DNA from: Anabaena azotica FACHB-119
GTDB lineage: Bacteria; Cyanobacteriota; Cyanobacteriia; Cyanobacteriales; Nostocaceae
Direction of reading: 5' to 3'
Length of the DNA: 42,229 bases
NCBI RefSeq assembly: GCF_014697625.1
Contig: NZ_JACJSG010000061.1
Location: 1 to 42,229, forward strand
The notes below the pieces were generated by a model. It saw only the letters and a program-made list of their open reading frames with translations. It was not told where the DNA came from and made no database searches. The position numbers and the translations under genes are program-made. The first letter of the stretch is position 1; the number at the start of each line of letters is the position of its first letter. Below, piece after piece: positions 9,060 to 16,009 of this stretch.

Positions 9060-9550
9060 GGCAATTCTCCAAAACTAATGCGTTGAATAATGGCTTGAAG
9101 TGCATCTGGTGTAAACTGATTATGACGTGGTATTTCAATAGTAACATTGGTTGTATTGGTGGTATCTGGCATTCCGCGTAATGAAACCCAGTAAGCACAA
9201 TATCTTAGACACAGTTCATCTTCTGTTTGTTTTATCCATTCAGTGATTTTTTCTGGAACTAGGACAACTACTAAAATTCTCGGTACAAGAGAATTTATCC
9301 TTAAATCATGATAGTTTTTGATGATGAGGGGATATTTAAGAGAGTTTTCTTCAAGAACATCTCTAGCGGTACATTTAAGCTGTAGTTCTAGTCTGGGAGA
9401 AAAGATTTTACCTGTGCCTCCTCTGCTGACTATACCTAAATCTACACTATCGTTGTCTATTTCTGGTCTATATATAGAATACCCAGCAACAGCAGCGATC
9501 GCTCTAACATAGGTGATGCTAAATTGTTCTTTCTGTTGGTTAATATCCAT
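9056..9550 (-). CDS. DUF4365-like protein, possible PD-(D/E)xK nuclease fold
   Basis: The 164-residue protein matches the pattern I associate with DUF4365: QFSITYVRAIAAVAGY, then DNDSVDLGI (Asp near residue 37), then SPRLELQLKCT (about 51-61). An Asp followed by a strand with E/Q-x-K is the spacing of PD-(D/E)xK nucleases, here with Q-L-K. Catalysis is therefore possible but not shown. Proteins of this class often occur in accessory and defence-associated regions. It forms a tight pair with the downstream gene (4-bp overlap). It also has a tiny ORF upstream, from which it was probably separated by only 15 bp before a MITE inserted. The RBS is weak and ATG 9550 is the first start in frame. Confidence 0.7.
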   Translation of the reverse strand: MDINQQKEQFSITYVRAIAAVAGYSIYRPEIDNDSVDLGIVSRGGTGKIFSPRLELQLKCTARDVLEENSLKYPLIIKNYHDLRINSLVPRILVVVLVPEKITEWIKQTEDELCLRYCAYWVSLRGMPDTTNTTNVTIEIPRHNQFTPDALQAIIQRISFGELP

Positions 9551-9585
9551 AATGGATAATGTTGTTCAATTATTTTTAATAAACT

Positions 9586-9692
9586 CATATCTTGCACCAC
9601 TCTCTTATTGACAAAATAACAGCCCCAAAAGCTTATTTTTTCGTAGGGTGGGCATTGCCCACCACAAGCTTATTGAGAAAGTGCAAGATATG
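9586..9692. mobile_element. MITE-like element, family B, copy 1, with 8-bp target duplication
   Basis: The 107-bp element has 12-bp perfect terminal inverted repeats, CATATCTTGCAC at 9586-9597 and GTGCAAGATATG at 9681-9692. It is flanked by the direct repeat AATAAACT at 9578-9585 and 9693-9700. The interior has a palindrome GGTGGGCATTGCCCACC. Element, ends and target duplication together are strong evidence of transposition in trans by a transposase that makes 8-bp duplications. The insertion falls in the last codons of a small minus-strand ORF. Confidence 0.9.
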
Positions 9693-9818
9693 AATAAACT
9701 CTAGCCATTCAGTTAGATTTTTTATATCATTTGTATTAGCTTGTTTTTGGATGTTTAAAGTTATGATTTCATGGACAAGTTGTTCTTTTTGAGCTTGTGC
9801 TATTGCTTTTTCTGGCAT
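9633..9818 (-). CDS. Small ORF with a MITE-derived C-terminus
   Basis: This is a 61-residue ORF. The first 42 residues (MPEKAIAQAQKEQL... to WLEFI) are encoded by ordinary DNA, and the rest (HILHFLNKLVVGNAHPTKK) by the family B MITE. If the MITE and one copy of its 8-bp target duplication are removed, the frame continues as ...WLEFIKNN and stops at 9566-9568, 15 bp before the DUF4365 start. The ancestral product would be 45 residues. It would fit as the first gene of a three-gene operon with 9056-9550 and 8526-9059. No function is known. A helical small protein such as an antitoxin or regulator is conceivable. The ORF may not be expressed. Confidence 0.4.
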   Translation of the reverse strand: MPEKAIAQAQKEQLVHEIITLNIQKQANTNDIKNLTEWLEFIHILHFLNKLVVGNAHPTKK

Positions 9819-9839
9819 GGAAAATGTATCGTTACAGCG

Positions 9840-9868
9840 ATGCGGAGACGCTACGCGAACGCTCAGGG
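9840..9868. repeat. Small dispersed repeat (GACGCTACGCGAACG type)
   Basis: GCGGAGACGCTACGCGAACG is one of several related short palindromic sequences in the window (also about 14829-14849, 22519-22545, 23293-23331, 23808-23830 and 34680-34714). It matches the class of very small mobile dispersed repeats known from Nostoc genomes. Confidence 0.7.
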
Positions 9869-9893
9869 TAAACTGTCCACAGTCAACTGACTC

Positions 9894-9940
9894 TTGACGA
9901 TTAACTATTAATCAACCTATAATAAATATTACGTATGCTA
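9894..9940 (+). promoter_or_regulatory. Promoter and operator of the marR gene
   Basis: TTGACG (9894-9899), an 18-bp spacer and TATAAT (9918-9923) form a good sigma-70-type promoter. The box ATATTACGTATGCTA (9926-9940) lies just after the -10 element, where transcription would start, and 13 bp before the marR ATG. Two similar boxes precede the emrA-like gene, so this is a likely autorepression operator. Confidence 0.65.
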
Positions 9941-9953
9941 AGTATTTATCTAA

Positions 9954-10421
9954 ATGATTGCCCAATCCGATCATTCTTCTACTTCAGAGTCGTGGCAGCA
10001 ATATCTTGCCCCTTACAGTATGGGTTACAGAATCAAAATCCTTTCTCAACTTCTGACTCGGAAGTTTACTGAAAGGCTAGAACCCTTTGGTTTGACTCCA
10101 TTTCACTGGTTGGTTTTATGCTGTCTATGGCAAGAAGACGGTTTGCCTACTTCTAGCATTGGCGACAAACTCAAGCAAGTAGGAGGTACGCTGACTGGTG
10201 TACTCGACCGGATGGAGGAACGAGGTTTAGTGCGTCGGGAAAGGGATGTACACGATCGCCGGATCTGGCGAATTTGGCTGACTGATGCAGGTAAGGAGTT
10301 GGAAGGTATTTTACCACCAATTGCCGCAGAGTTAAACGATGAGGCTATGCAAGGGATTACTCCTGCTGAATGTGATATCTTCTCTCAGCTCTTAAATCGC
10401 GCGATCGCTAACCTTTCTTAG
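9954..10421 (+). CDS. MarR-family transcriptional regulator
   Basis: The 155-residue protein has the MarR winged-helix layout: an N-terminal dimer helix, the LTPFHWLVLCCLWQEDGLPTSSIGDKL helix-turn-helix region (about residues 46-72), recognition helix around VGGTLTGVLDRMEERGLVRRERDVHDRR (the wing with D-x-R-R, about 76-103), and C-terminal dimer helices. MarR proteins usually repress drug-efflux genes and release DNA on ligand binding. The gene lies 150 bp upstream of an EmrA-like/EmrB-like pump on the same strand. Shared ATATTACGYA boxes stand before both genes, so it probably controls itself and the pump. ATG 9954 is the start. Confidence 0.88.
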   Translation: MIAQSDHSSTSESWQQYLAPYSMGYRIKILSQLLTRKFTERLEPFGLTPFHWLVLCCLWQEDGLPTSSIGDKLKQVGGTLTGVLDRMEERGLVRRERDVHDRRIWRIWLTDAGKELEGILPPIAAELNDEAMQGITPAECDIFSQLLNRAIANLS

Positions 10422-10477
10422 GCATTTTAGCTAATCACCCTGATGGGTGAAGATATTCATATTATTGCTATCCGATA

Positions 10478-10537
10478 ATATTACGCATACGAAACAACAG
10501 CCAAAAAACTTCTAATAATCGAATATTACGTACTCTA
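10478..10537 (+). promoter_or_regulatory. Two MarR-type operator boxes before the emrA-like gene
   Basis: ATATTACGCATACG (10478-10491) and ATATTACGTACTCTA (10523-10537) match the box before marR (9926-9940). The shared core is ATATTACG(T/C)A. The first box overlaps a possible -10 (GATAAT, 10474-10479). The spacing between the two boxes is 45 bp, a little over four helical turns. Confidence 0.55.
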
Positions 10538-10571
10538 AACATTATCAAGAAAAATCAGCGAGTAAACAATC

Positions 10572-11990
10572 ATGGCAGACAACAACTCAAACGGACGCAA
10601 GCCCCAAACTGTAATCATCGAAAGAGAAGTAGTTGAGACAGAAGCACCAATAGAAACAGCAGAGGAAGTCAAGGAAACGCCCAAAAAACCCAAAAAGCCG
10701 ATGAAGTTAATTTTGGCTGGTTTGGGAGTAGGTGCGATCGCCGTAGGTGCTTTTGGTTATAACTATTGGCAATATGCTTCTACCCATGAAGAAACCGATA
10801 ACGCCACAGTCACCGGAAATATTCACCAAATCAGTAGTAGAATACCGGGAACTATTGAGCAAGTATTAGTAAATGATAACCAGCTAGTGCAACCAGGACA
10901 ACTGCTAGTCAAACTTGACTCTAGAGACTATCAAGTGAAAGTACAGCAAGCACAAGCATCATTAGATAATGCTCTGCGTCAAGCCCAAGCAGCCCAGGCG
11001 AACATTGCCCTATCTTCAGGAACTAGCACAGGTAAAACAACCCAAGCCCAAGGTGATGTGAGTAGCGCCACAGCTGCGATCGCCACAGCCCAAGCCGCAG
11101 TCAAAGAAGCCCAAGCCGGGATTCCCTCAGCCCAAGCCGCAGTCAAAGAAGCCCAAGCCGGGATTCCCTCAGCCCAGGCGCAAGTAGCCCAAGCCAACGC
11201 TAACCTAGAAAAAGCCCAAGCCGACTACAACCGCTACCAAAGCCTGTTTCAACAAGGGGCGATTCCCAGACAGCAGTTAGACACAGCCAGAGCCACTTAT
11301 GATGTAGCTGTAGCCCAAAAGAGTGCAGCAGTTCAAGGCGTAGAACAAGCACAAGCAAGATTAGCATCAGCCAGAGTGGGAGTAGCCAAAGCCCAGTCAC
11401 AGTTAGCACAAGCCCAAGAAAACGTCACCAACGCCCAAGCCAAATTAGCAGCATCTCAAGGTGGATTACAACAAGCTACCGCCAGTGGACAGGATACCGC
11501 AGTCAAACGTAGCCAATACGAAGCCGCAAAAGCTGCGATCGCCCAAGCCCAAGCCTCCCTCAACGATGCCCAATTGCAGCTATCCTACACCAACATCACC
11601 GCCCCCAGCGCCGGACGAGTAGGTAAGAAAACGGCGGAAGTAGGGAACCGCGTCCAAGCCGGAACAGCATTAATGGCAATTGTCGATAACAATTATTGGC
11701 TAGTTGCCAACTTCAAAGAAACCCAACTGGAACAAATGCAGCCTGGACAACCAGTAGAAATTAAGCTAGATGCCTTCCCCCATCACACCTTTACAGGTAA
11801 AGTTGATAGCATTTCCCCGGCTTCTGGCGCACAATTTGCCCTATTACCACCCGACAACGCCACAGGTAACTTTACCAAAGTTGTCCAACGTATTCCCGTC
11901 AAAATAATTTTTGACCAAAAGAGTATTCAAGGATACACCTCACGGATTACACCAGGGATGTCTGCGGAGGTTAGTGTTGATGTTAAGTAA
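10572..11990 (+). CDS. EmrA/HlyD-type membrane fusion protein of a drug efflux pump
   Basis: The 472-residue periplasmic adaptor joins an inner-membrane transporter to an outer-membrane channel. It has a charged cytoplasmic N-terminus (1-43), one membrane segment (about 44-66), a lipoyl-type half motif (VTGNIHQISSRIPGTIEQVL... VQPGQLLVKLD, about 80-117), then a very Ala/Gln-rich coiled-coil hairpin (about 120-335). The second lipoyl half and beta-barrel follow (SYTNITAPSAGRVG... GTALMAIVD, NYWLVANFKETQL). Within the coil a 42-bp segment is perfectly duplicated (11088-11129 and 11130-11171), adding two heptads in phase. A true emrB-like transporter gene follows, separated by a broken MFS fragment. 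Probably controlled by the upstream MarR protein. Confidence 0.88.
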   Translation: MADNNSNGRKPQTVIIEREVVETEAPIETAEEVKETPKKPKKPMKLILAGLGVGAIAVGAFGYNYWQYASTHEETDNATVTGNIHQISSRIPGTIEQVLVNDNQLVQPGQLLVKLDSRDYQVKVQQAQASLDNALRQAQAAQANIALSSGTSTGKTTQAQGDVSSATAAIATAQAAVKEAQAGIPSAQAAVKEAQAGIPSAQAQVAQANANLEKAQADYNRYQSLFQQGAIPRQQLDTARATYDVAVAQKSAAVQGVEQAQARLASARVGVAKAQSQLAQAQENVTNAQAKLAASQGGLQQATASGQDTAVKRSQYEAAKAAIAQAQASLNDAQLQLSYTNITAPSAGRVGKKTAEVGNRVQAGTALMAIVDNNYWLVANFKETQLEQMQPGQPVEIKLDAFPHHTFTGKVDSISPASGAQFALLPPDNATGNFTKVVQRIPVKIIFDQKSIQGYTSRITPGMSAEVSVDVK

Positions 11991-11996
11991 TCGAGG

Positions 11997-12133
11997 CAGT
12001 TGGCAGTTGACAGGTGACAGGTGACAGGTGACAGTTGTTTCTTTTCTCCCTCATCTCCCCATTCCCCTCCTGGGAGGGGTTAGGGGTGGGTTACTCCCCC
12101 ATCTCCCCAGTCCCCAGTCCCCAATCCCCAATC
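11997..12133. repeat. Heptamer tracts and G-rich module between emrA-like gene and MFS fragment
   Basis: The gap is built from GACAGGT units (about 12005-12033), a CCTCCTGGGAGG hairpin joined to a GGGAGGGGTTAGGGGTGGG motif (12072-12090), and CCCCAGT/CCCCAAT units (about 12103-12131). The last units touch the ATG of the MFS fragment. Nothing else is seen here. Confidence 0.85.
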
Positions 12134-12307
12134 ATGAATACAAAAACCTGGCTGCAACTACCCGCCTTTAGGTCAAAAAATTACCGACTGTTTTTTCTCG
12201 GACAGGGAATTTCCCTAATCGGTACATGGATGACACAACTAGCTACAGTTTGGCTAGTTTATTCGGAAAAAGGGATTATTACAGAGGAGGAAGCGACTAG
12301 GGTGTGA
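12134..12307 (+). pseudogene. N-terminal fragment of an MFS transporter
   Basis: The frame encodes 57 residues. The first about 44 (MNTKTWLQLPAFRSKNYRLF... TWMTQLATVWLVYS) look like the start of an EntS/MFS-type exporter: cytoplasmic tail plus first membrane helix with the S-x-I-G-T-W-M motif. The frame then runs into EKGIITEEEATRV and stops. The remaining about 11 membrane helices are absent; instead a short palindromic element (12312-12378) and the emrB-like gene follow. It is most likely a deletion remnant. Confidence 0.75.
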
Positions 12308-12311
12308 GGTC

Positions 12312-12378
12312 AGTTTGTAGTGAACGATTTATCGCGGAAAGTGATGGTGAGTGAGGACTAAAGTCCTTACTACAAACT
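12312..12378. repeat. Palindromic repeat element downstream of the MFS fragment
   Basis: AGTTTGTAGT at the left and ACTACAAACT at the right form terminal inverted repeats around a 67-bp segment. It contains a smaller palindrome GGACTAAAGTCC. It lies exactly where the MFS homology has been lost and may have been involved in the deletion. Confidence 0.7.
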
Positions 12379-12398
12379 TTAAAAAATGGATAAATATC

Positions 12399-13994
12399 AT
12401 GAGTAATATAGACGCAATGCGTCAGCCAGGAAAGAACTCTATTGTCCCACCTGAAAATGTATCTTTGCGAACTTGGATTGGTGTGTTAGCCAGTATGCTT
12501 GGTGCATTTATGGCGGTGTTAGATATTCAAATTACTAACGCTTCATTACAGGAAATTCAGGCAAGTTTAGGCGCGACTTTAGAAGAGGGTTCTTGGATTT
12601 CTACAGCTTATTTAGTTGCAGAAATTGTGGTCATTCCCTTAACTGGTTGGCTATCTAGGGTATTTTCTTTACGGCGTTATTTATTAGTTAATACTGCTTT
12701 ATTTATATTTTTTTCTATATGCTGTGCTTGGGCGTGGGATCTCAACGCCATGATTGTATTTCGGGCTTTACAAGGTTTTTGTGGCGGGGTATTAATTCCT
12801 TCCGCAATGACAGTTGTACTCACGAAATTACCCCCGTCAAAGCAAACAGTTGGGCTAGCTGCGTTTGCAATTACAGCAGTTTTTGCCCCATCCATCGGCC
12901 CGACATTAGGCGGTTGGTTAACGGAAAATTACGGTTGGGAATATAACTTTTATATCAACGTAGTTCCGGGTATAATAATGTTGGCGGGAATTTGGTATGG
13001 AATTTACCAAGATAAACCCCAATTACAACTATTAAAACAGGGTGATTGGTGGGGAATCATTTCTATGGCAATTGGCTTAGGTTCCCTACAAGTTGTGTTA
13101 GAAGAAGGTAGCCGCAAAGATTGGTTCGGTTCACAGTTAATAGTGCGTTTGAGTATATTGGCAGCAATCTTCTTAACCTTGTTTTTTATTATTGAATTGA
13201 CTCGTAAGCAACCATTTATTAATTTAAGGATACTACGTTATCGTAACTTTGGTTTAGCTAGTATTGTTAACGTTTCTTTGGGTGTGGGTTTATATGGTTC
13301 AATTTATATTTTACCTTTGTACCTTGCTCAAATTCAAAAATATAATGCTTTACAAATTGGTGAAGTATTAGTTTGGGCTGGTATACCCCAATTACTAATT
13401 ATTCCTTTTATTCCTAAAGTCATGCAACGCATTGATGTGCGTTTTATGGTGGCGTTGGGTGTGGCTTTATTTGCTATCAGTGCATTTATGAATGCAGGAC
13501 TAACTAATCAAACAGGATTAGATCAATTAAGATGGTCGCAGCTTGTCAGGGCGATGGGACAACCTTTAATTATGGTTCCTTTAACCTCAATTGCTACGGC
13601 TGGGTTGCATCCTAAAGAAGCAGGTTCAGCTAGTGGTTTATTTAATATGATGCGAAATATGGGCGGTTCTATTGGGATTGCTGTTTTAGCAACTTTATTA
13701 ACCAATAGAGAGCAATTTCACTCGAATAGATTGGGTGATTCAGTATCTTTATATAGCCCAGAAACACAACAGCGCCTCGAACAAATGACGCAGTATTTTA
13801 TTAGTAAAGGAGCAGATTTAACTACAGCACAAAATCAGGCGATCGCATCCATATCTAACATAGTCCGCCGCGAAGCTTATGTCTTGGCATTTAATGATTG
13901 CTTCTACTTTATTGGACTAGCTTTACTGCTAAGTGGAATTGCAGTTTTATTCTTCAAAAAAGTGAAAGCAACAGGTAATGCTGTTGCTCACTAA
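12399..13994 (+). CDS. EmrB-type drug:H+ antiporter (MFS, DHA2, 14 membrane helices)
   Basis: The 531-residue transporter belongs to the DHA2 family, which exports drugs using the proton gradient together with an EmrA-type adaptor. Visible features are the first helix with LDIQITNASLQEIQ (D-I-x-I-x-N-x-(A/S) motif), WISTAYLVAEIVVIPLTGWLSR (motif A region), the antiporter motif C APSIGPTLGGWLTENYGW, and about 14 hydrophobic segments. ATG 12399 is chosen. A GTG at 12351 would add 16 residues that lie in the palindromic repeat, so it is unlikely. The gene belongs with the emrA-like gene 400 bp upstream. Confidence 0.88.
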   Translation: MSNIDAMRQPGKNSIVPPENVSLRTWIGVLASMLGAFMAVLDIQITNASLQEIQASLGATLEEGSWISTAYLVAEIVVIPLTGWLSRVFSLRRYLLVNTALFIFFSICCAWAWDLNAMIVFRALQGFCGGVLIPSAMTVVLTKLPPSKQTVGLAAFAITAVFAPSIGPTLGGWLTENYGWEYNFYINVVPGIIMLAGIWYGIYQDKPQLQLLKQGDWWGIISMAIGLGSLQVVLEEGSRKDWFGSQLIVRLSILAAIFLTLFFIIELTRKQPFINLRILRYRNFGLASIVNVSLGVGLYGSIYILPLYLAQIQKYNALQIGEVLVWAGIPQLLIIPFIPKVMQRIDVRFMVALGVALFAISAFMNAGLTNQTGLDQLRWSQLVRAMGQPLIMVPLTSIATAGLHPKEAGSASGLFNMMRNMGGSIGIAVLATLLTNREQFHSNRLGDSVSLYSPETQQRLEQMTQYFISKGADLTTAQNQAIASISNIVRREAYVLAFNDCFYFIGLALLLSGIAVLFFKKVKATGNAVAH

Positions 13995-13999
13995 TATTA

Positions 14000-14039
14000 T
14001 GGTAATTGGTAATTGGTAATTGGTAGTTGGTAATTGGCA
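14000..14039. repeat. Heptamer tract (GGTAATT)
   Basis: Five to six copies of the 7-bp unit GGTAATT (one variant GGTAGTT) fill the short gap after the emrB-like gene. Confidence 0.9.
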
Positions 14040-14093
14040 AAAACAATTACTATTCCAACTAACCATATTATAAGTAAATAACTGAACTTGATA

Positions 14094-14915
14094 TTAATCC
14101 AATAAATCTGGATTAATTCCTAAAGCATCAAGTTGTTCAGGAGAAAGATTACGCAATTTTTCTACAATTCTCTCCCGCTTTTGCTTTTCAACCTCTGCTC
14201 TTTGCTTTTCAACCTCTGCTCTTTGCTTTTCAATTTCTGCCGTTTCGTAACCGTCCAGTAATAAATTACCCTCTGCATCCCACCACCTTAACCAAGGTAG
14301 GTCAACATTTCTATATACGCCTTGCCAAATTCCTAATTCTACCCCCATAGGTGCAATTGGATAATGTCCCCGTTCATTGGGCTGCATGAGTTGATAAATA
14401 TTATCAACTAAGTGATAAACTTCTACTTGCGCTTTTGTCGCTTCATAAATGGCATAGTAAGGTACACGAATTGCTTGTTCGTAAATCCAAAATTTACCTA
14501 CATTTCCACCTTCACCTTGAGATGGTGGTGTTCTATCTCGTTCTTCTCTACCATCCCCAGAGACAAATTCAATCACAATTAACGGTGCAACGTACTCCTT
14601 CCACAATACGTAGGAACGGCGAGTTTTCCCACTCAAAGTAGGCGGTACGTTGGGGACAAAAAACCAGTCTGGTGCTGTAGCGCCTTTCTCTGGTGGGTCA
14701 GTTAAACGCCAGTAAATACCCATATCCTGACCGATGCAATAATGACCATCAGGATGAAGTGTTTGTATGACGGGTTCAATTGAGTCGGTGAGTAAAATAC
14801 TTTGCGGATGTTCTTGCCAATTTTTGTCTGCGACACGCTTCGCGAACACGAAAGTCCCATCTGAGTCTGGTAGTTGCGTGTGGTCAGGTAGCGTTAATGC
14901 CGATAGGGAAGTCAT
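14094..14915 (-). CDS. Uma2-family protein (DUF820, predicted PD-(D/E)xK nuclease fold)
   Basis: The 273-residue protein has the Uma2/DUF820 core common and multicopy in cyanobacteria: DWFFVPNVPP, YVLWKEYVAPLIVIEFVSGDGREERD (E-F/V-S nuclease strand), then KFWIYEQAIRVPYYAIYEATKAQVEVYHLV. A charged coiled-coil tail follows, with three 7-residue EKQRAEV-type repeats, coded by 21-bp DNA repeats at about 14180-14235, and ends in LSPEQLDALGINPDLLD. Their role is unknown. Near the N-terminus the DNA at 14829-14849 matches the window's small dispersed repeat (GACACGCTTCGCGAACACG) and encodes FAKRVAD, which looks like an in-frame insertion. Confidence 0.82.
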   Translation of the reverse strand: MTSLSALTLPDHTQLPDSDGTFVFAKRVADKNWQEHPQSILLTDSIEPVIQTLHPDGHYCIGQDMGIYWRLTDPPEKGATAPDWFFVPNVPPTLSGKTRRSYVLWKEYVAPLIVIEFVSGDGREERDRTPPSQGEGGNVGKFWIYEQAIRVPYYAIYEATKAQVEVYHLVDNIYQLMQPNERGHYPIAPMGVELGIWQGVYRNVDLPWLRWWDAEGNLLLDGYETAEIEKQRAEVEKQRAEVEKQKRERIVEKLRNLSPEQLDALGINPDLLD

Positions 14916-14995
14916 AGGCTTTAACTAAGAGGATGTTTGAATCTAATTGTAATCTTGAGGTTGGGAATACTGATCTAAAGCGAGTGAGGAAGTTA

Positions 14996-15060
14996 GTAGG
15001 GTGCGTCAGTACGAGAAACACTAGCTATACCAAAAAAATATTCATACTGACACACCCTAC
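14996..15060. repeat. Short inverted repeat related to the interior of MITE family A
   Basis: GTAGGGTGCGTCAGT at the left and ACTGACACACCCTAC at the right enclose 35 bases. The same arms occur inside family A copies 1 and 4, but the family A ends (AGGACTTACGCAA) are missing here. It may be a deleted copy or an independent hairpin unit. Confidence 0.75.
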
Positions 15061-15084
15061 ATTTTGCTAAATAAAACTCTTATT

Positions 15085-15165
15085 TTTCTCTCTCTGTGCC
15101 TTTGTGCCTCTGTGGTTTAATAAATAATTGTTTACCACCCAGACATAGAGACACGGAGTTAAGAG
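15085..15165. repeat. Imperfect inverted repeat in intergenic DNA
   Basis: CTCTGTGCCTTTGTGCCTCTGTGGT and a diverged reverse partner (ACCACCCAGACATAGAGACACGGAG) flank an AT-rich loop. It belongs to a group of dispersed sequences related to CGCAAAGGCGCAAAGACGC (27247 and 30814). It could form an RNA hairpin in either direction. Confidence 0.55.
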
Positions 15166-15197
15166 ATTATAGAGGTATTTTCCGCTATAATACCTAA

Positions 15198-15293
15198 TTA
15201 TCTTGGCAGGGCTAGCAATACCTAACCTACGAAAATCATAGGAGTTTCAAGCTGAGATTTTCGTAATAATATAATGGTGCAAAATATTAAGTT
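15198..15293. mobile_element. MITE-like element, family B, diverged copy 3
   Basis: This segment aligns by eye with family B copy 2 (22332-22441). Both share CCTACGAAA(A)TCATA, GATTTTCG, ATAATGGTGCAA(G/A)ATAT and a following AAGTTAT. The left end (TTATCTTGGCAGG) has decayed. It lies in the gap before the cupin-like gene. No coding sequence is seen in the rest of 14916-15396. Confidence 0.65.
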
Positions 15294-15396
15294 ATGCAAG
15301 TATCTAAAAAAGCTTGATAATACCAGAGCAAGTTTTACTTCTAATTCGATTGAAAATTCAGGCTTTTACCCATCAAGTAAATAAAGAAATATCTTT

Positions 15397-15846
15397 ATGC
15401 TTTACAAATGGTTCAAGGATTACCTGGAGTCTCGCCCCTGTCTAACTGCCTTTAATGATTTAGAAAACAAAGAGCCTCGACAGCATACTCATTTTATTTT
15501 ATTTGCGCCTAATAAATGGTTTAATCTCACACTTAACCAAATTTTAGATCGTCCGCAATGGTATAAAGGAGTGCTGCACAATCATCCTTGGTTTAATATC
15601 AGTATTATCTTGAAAGGTGGCTATTGGGAGAAAACGGAGAAAGCATTGAAATGGTATAGACCCGGTTCGATTATATTCCGGTCTGCAAAGAAGTATCATT
15701 CCATCTGGATTGAGGATGGTAAACCAGCATGGACTTTGTTTATTCACGGGCCTGTTACTAAAAAGAGTTTTGATTTCATGCAGGATGGCTTGCCAGTAAC
15801 CCCAGAACAGCTTGGGTTAGCAAAAGCCGTTTTAAAACGTAAATAG
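15397..15846 (+). CDS. Cupin-like protein of unknown function
   Basis: The 149-residue protein has the appearance of a single-domain cupin. LHNHPWFNISIILKGGYWEK (residues about 60-79, with H-x-H and a later Glu) resembles cupin motif 1. YRPGSIIFRSAKKYHSIWI (about 88-106, with PG and His) resembles motif 2, and WTLFIHGP follows as a further strand. Metal binding through H61, H63 and H102 is plausible. The substrate is unknown. No signal peptide is seen. The ATG has no good Shine-Dalgarno. Its stop codon runs straight into a heptamer tract. Confidence 0.65.
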   Translation: MLYKWFKDYLESRPCLTAFNDLENKEPRQHTHFILFAPNKWFNLTLNQILDRPQWYKGVLHNHPWFNISIILKGGYWEKTEKALKWYRPGSIIFRSAKKYHSIWIEDGKPAWTLFIHGPVTKKSFDFMQDGLPVTPEQLGLAKAVLKRK

Positions 15847-16001
15847 GGGACTGGGGACTGGGGACTGGGGAAGGGGGAAAGGGGAAAGGGGAAAGGGGAA
15901 GGGGGAAAGGGGAAAGGAAGAAGCCTTCTATAAACTAATCACTGTCAACTGTCAACTGTTAACTGTTAACTGTCAACTGTCAACTGTCAACTGTCCCCTA
16001 T
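15846..16001. repeat. Two heptamer tracts (GGGGACT/GGGGAAA, then CAACTGT)
   Basis: Starting one base from the stop codon of the cupin-like gene, GGGGACT units pass into GGGGAAA units (to about 15916). A second tract of CAACTGT/TAACTGT units follows (about 15942-16000) and ends near the 3' end of the next gene. Confidence 0.9.
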
Positions 16002-16009
16002 CACCTTCT

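Noticed and set aside
10979..11409. Trp/Ala-rich antisense frames in the EmrA-like gene
   Set aside because: Shadows of the GCCCAAGCC codon repeats on the coding strand.
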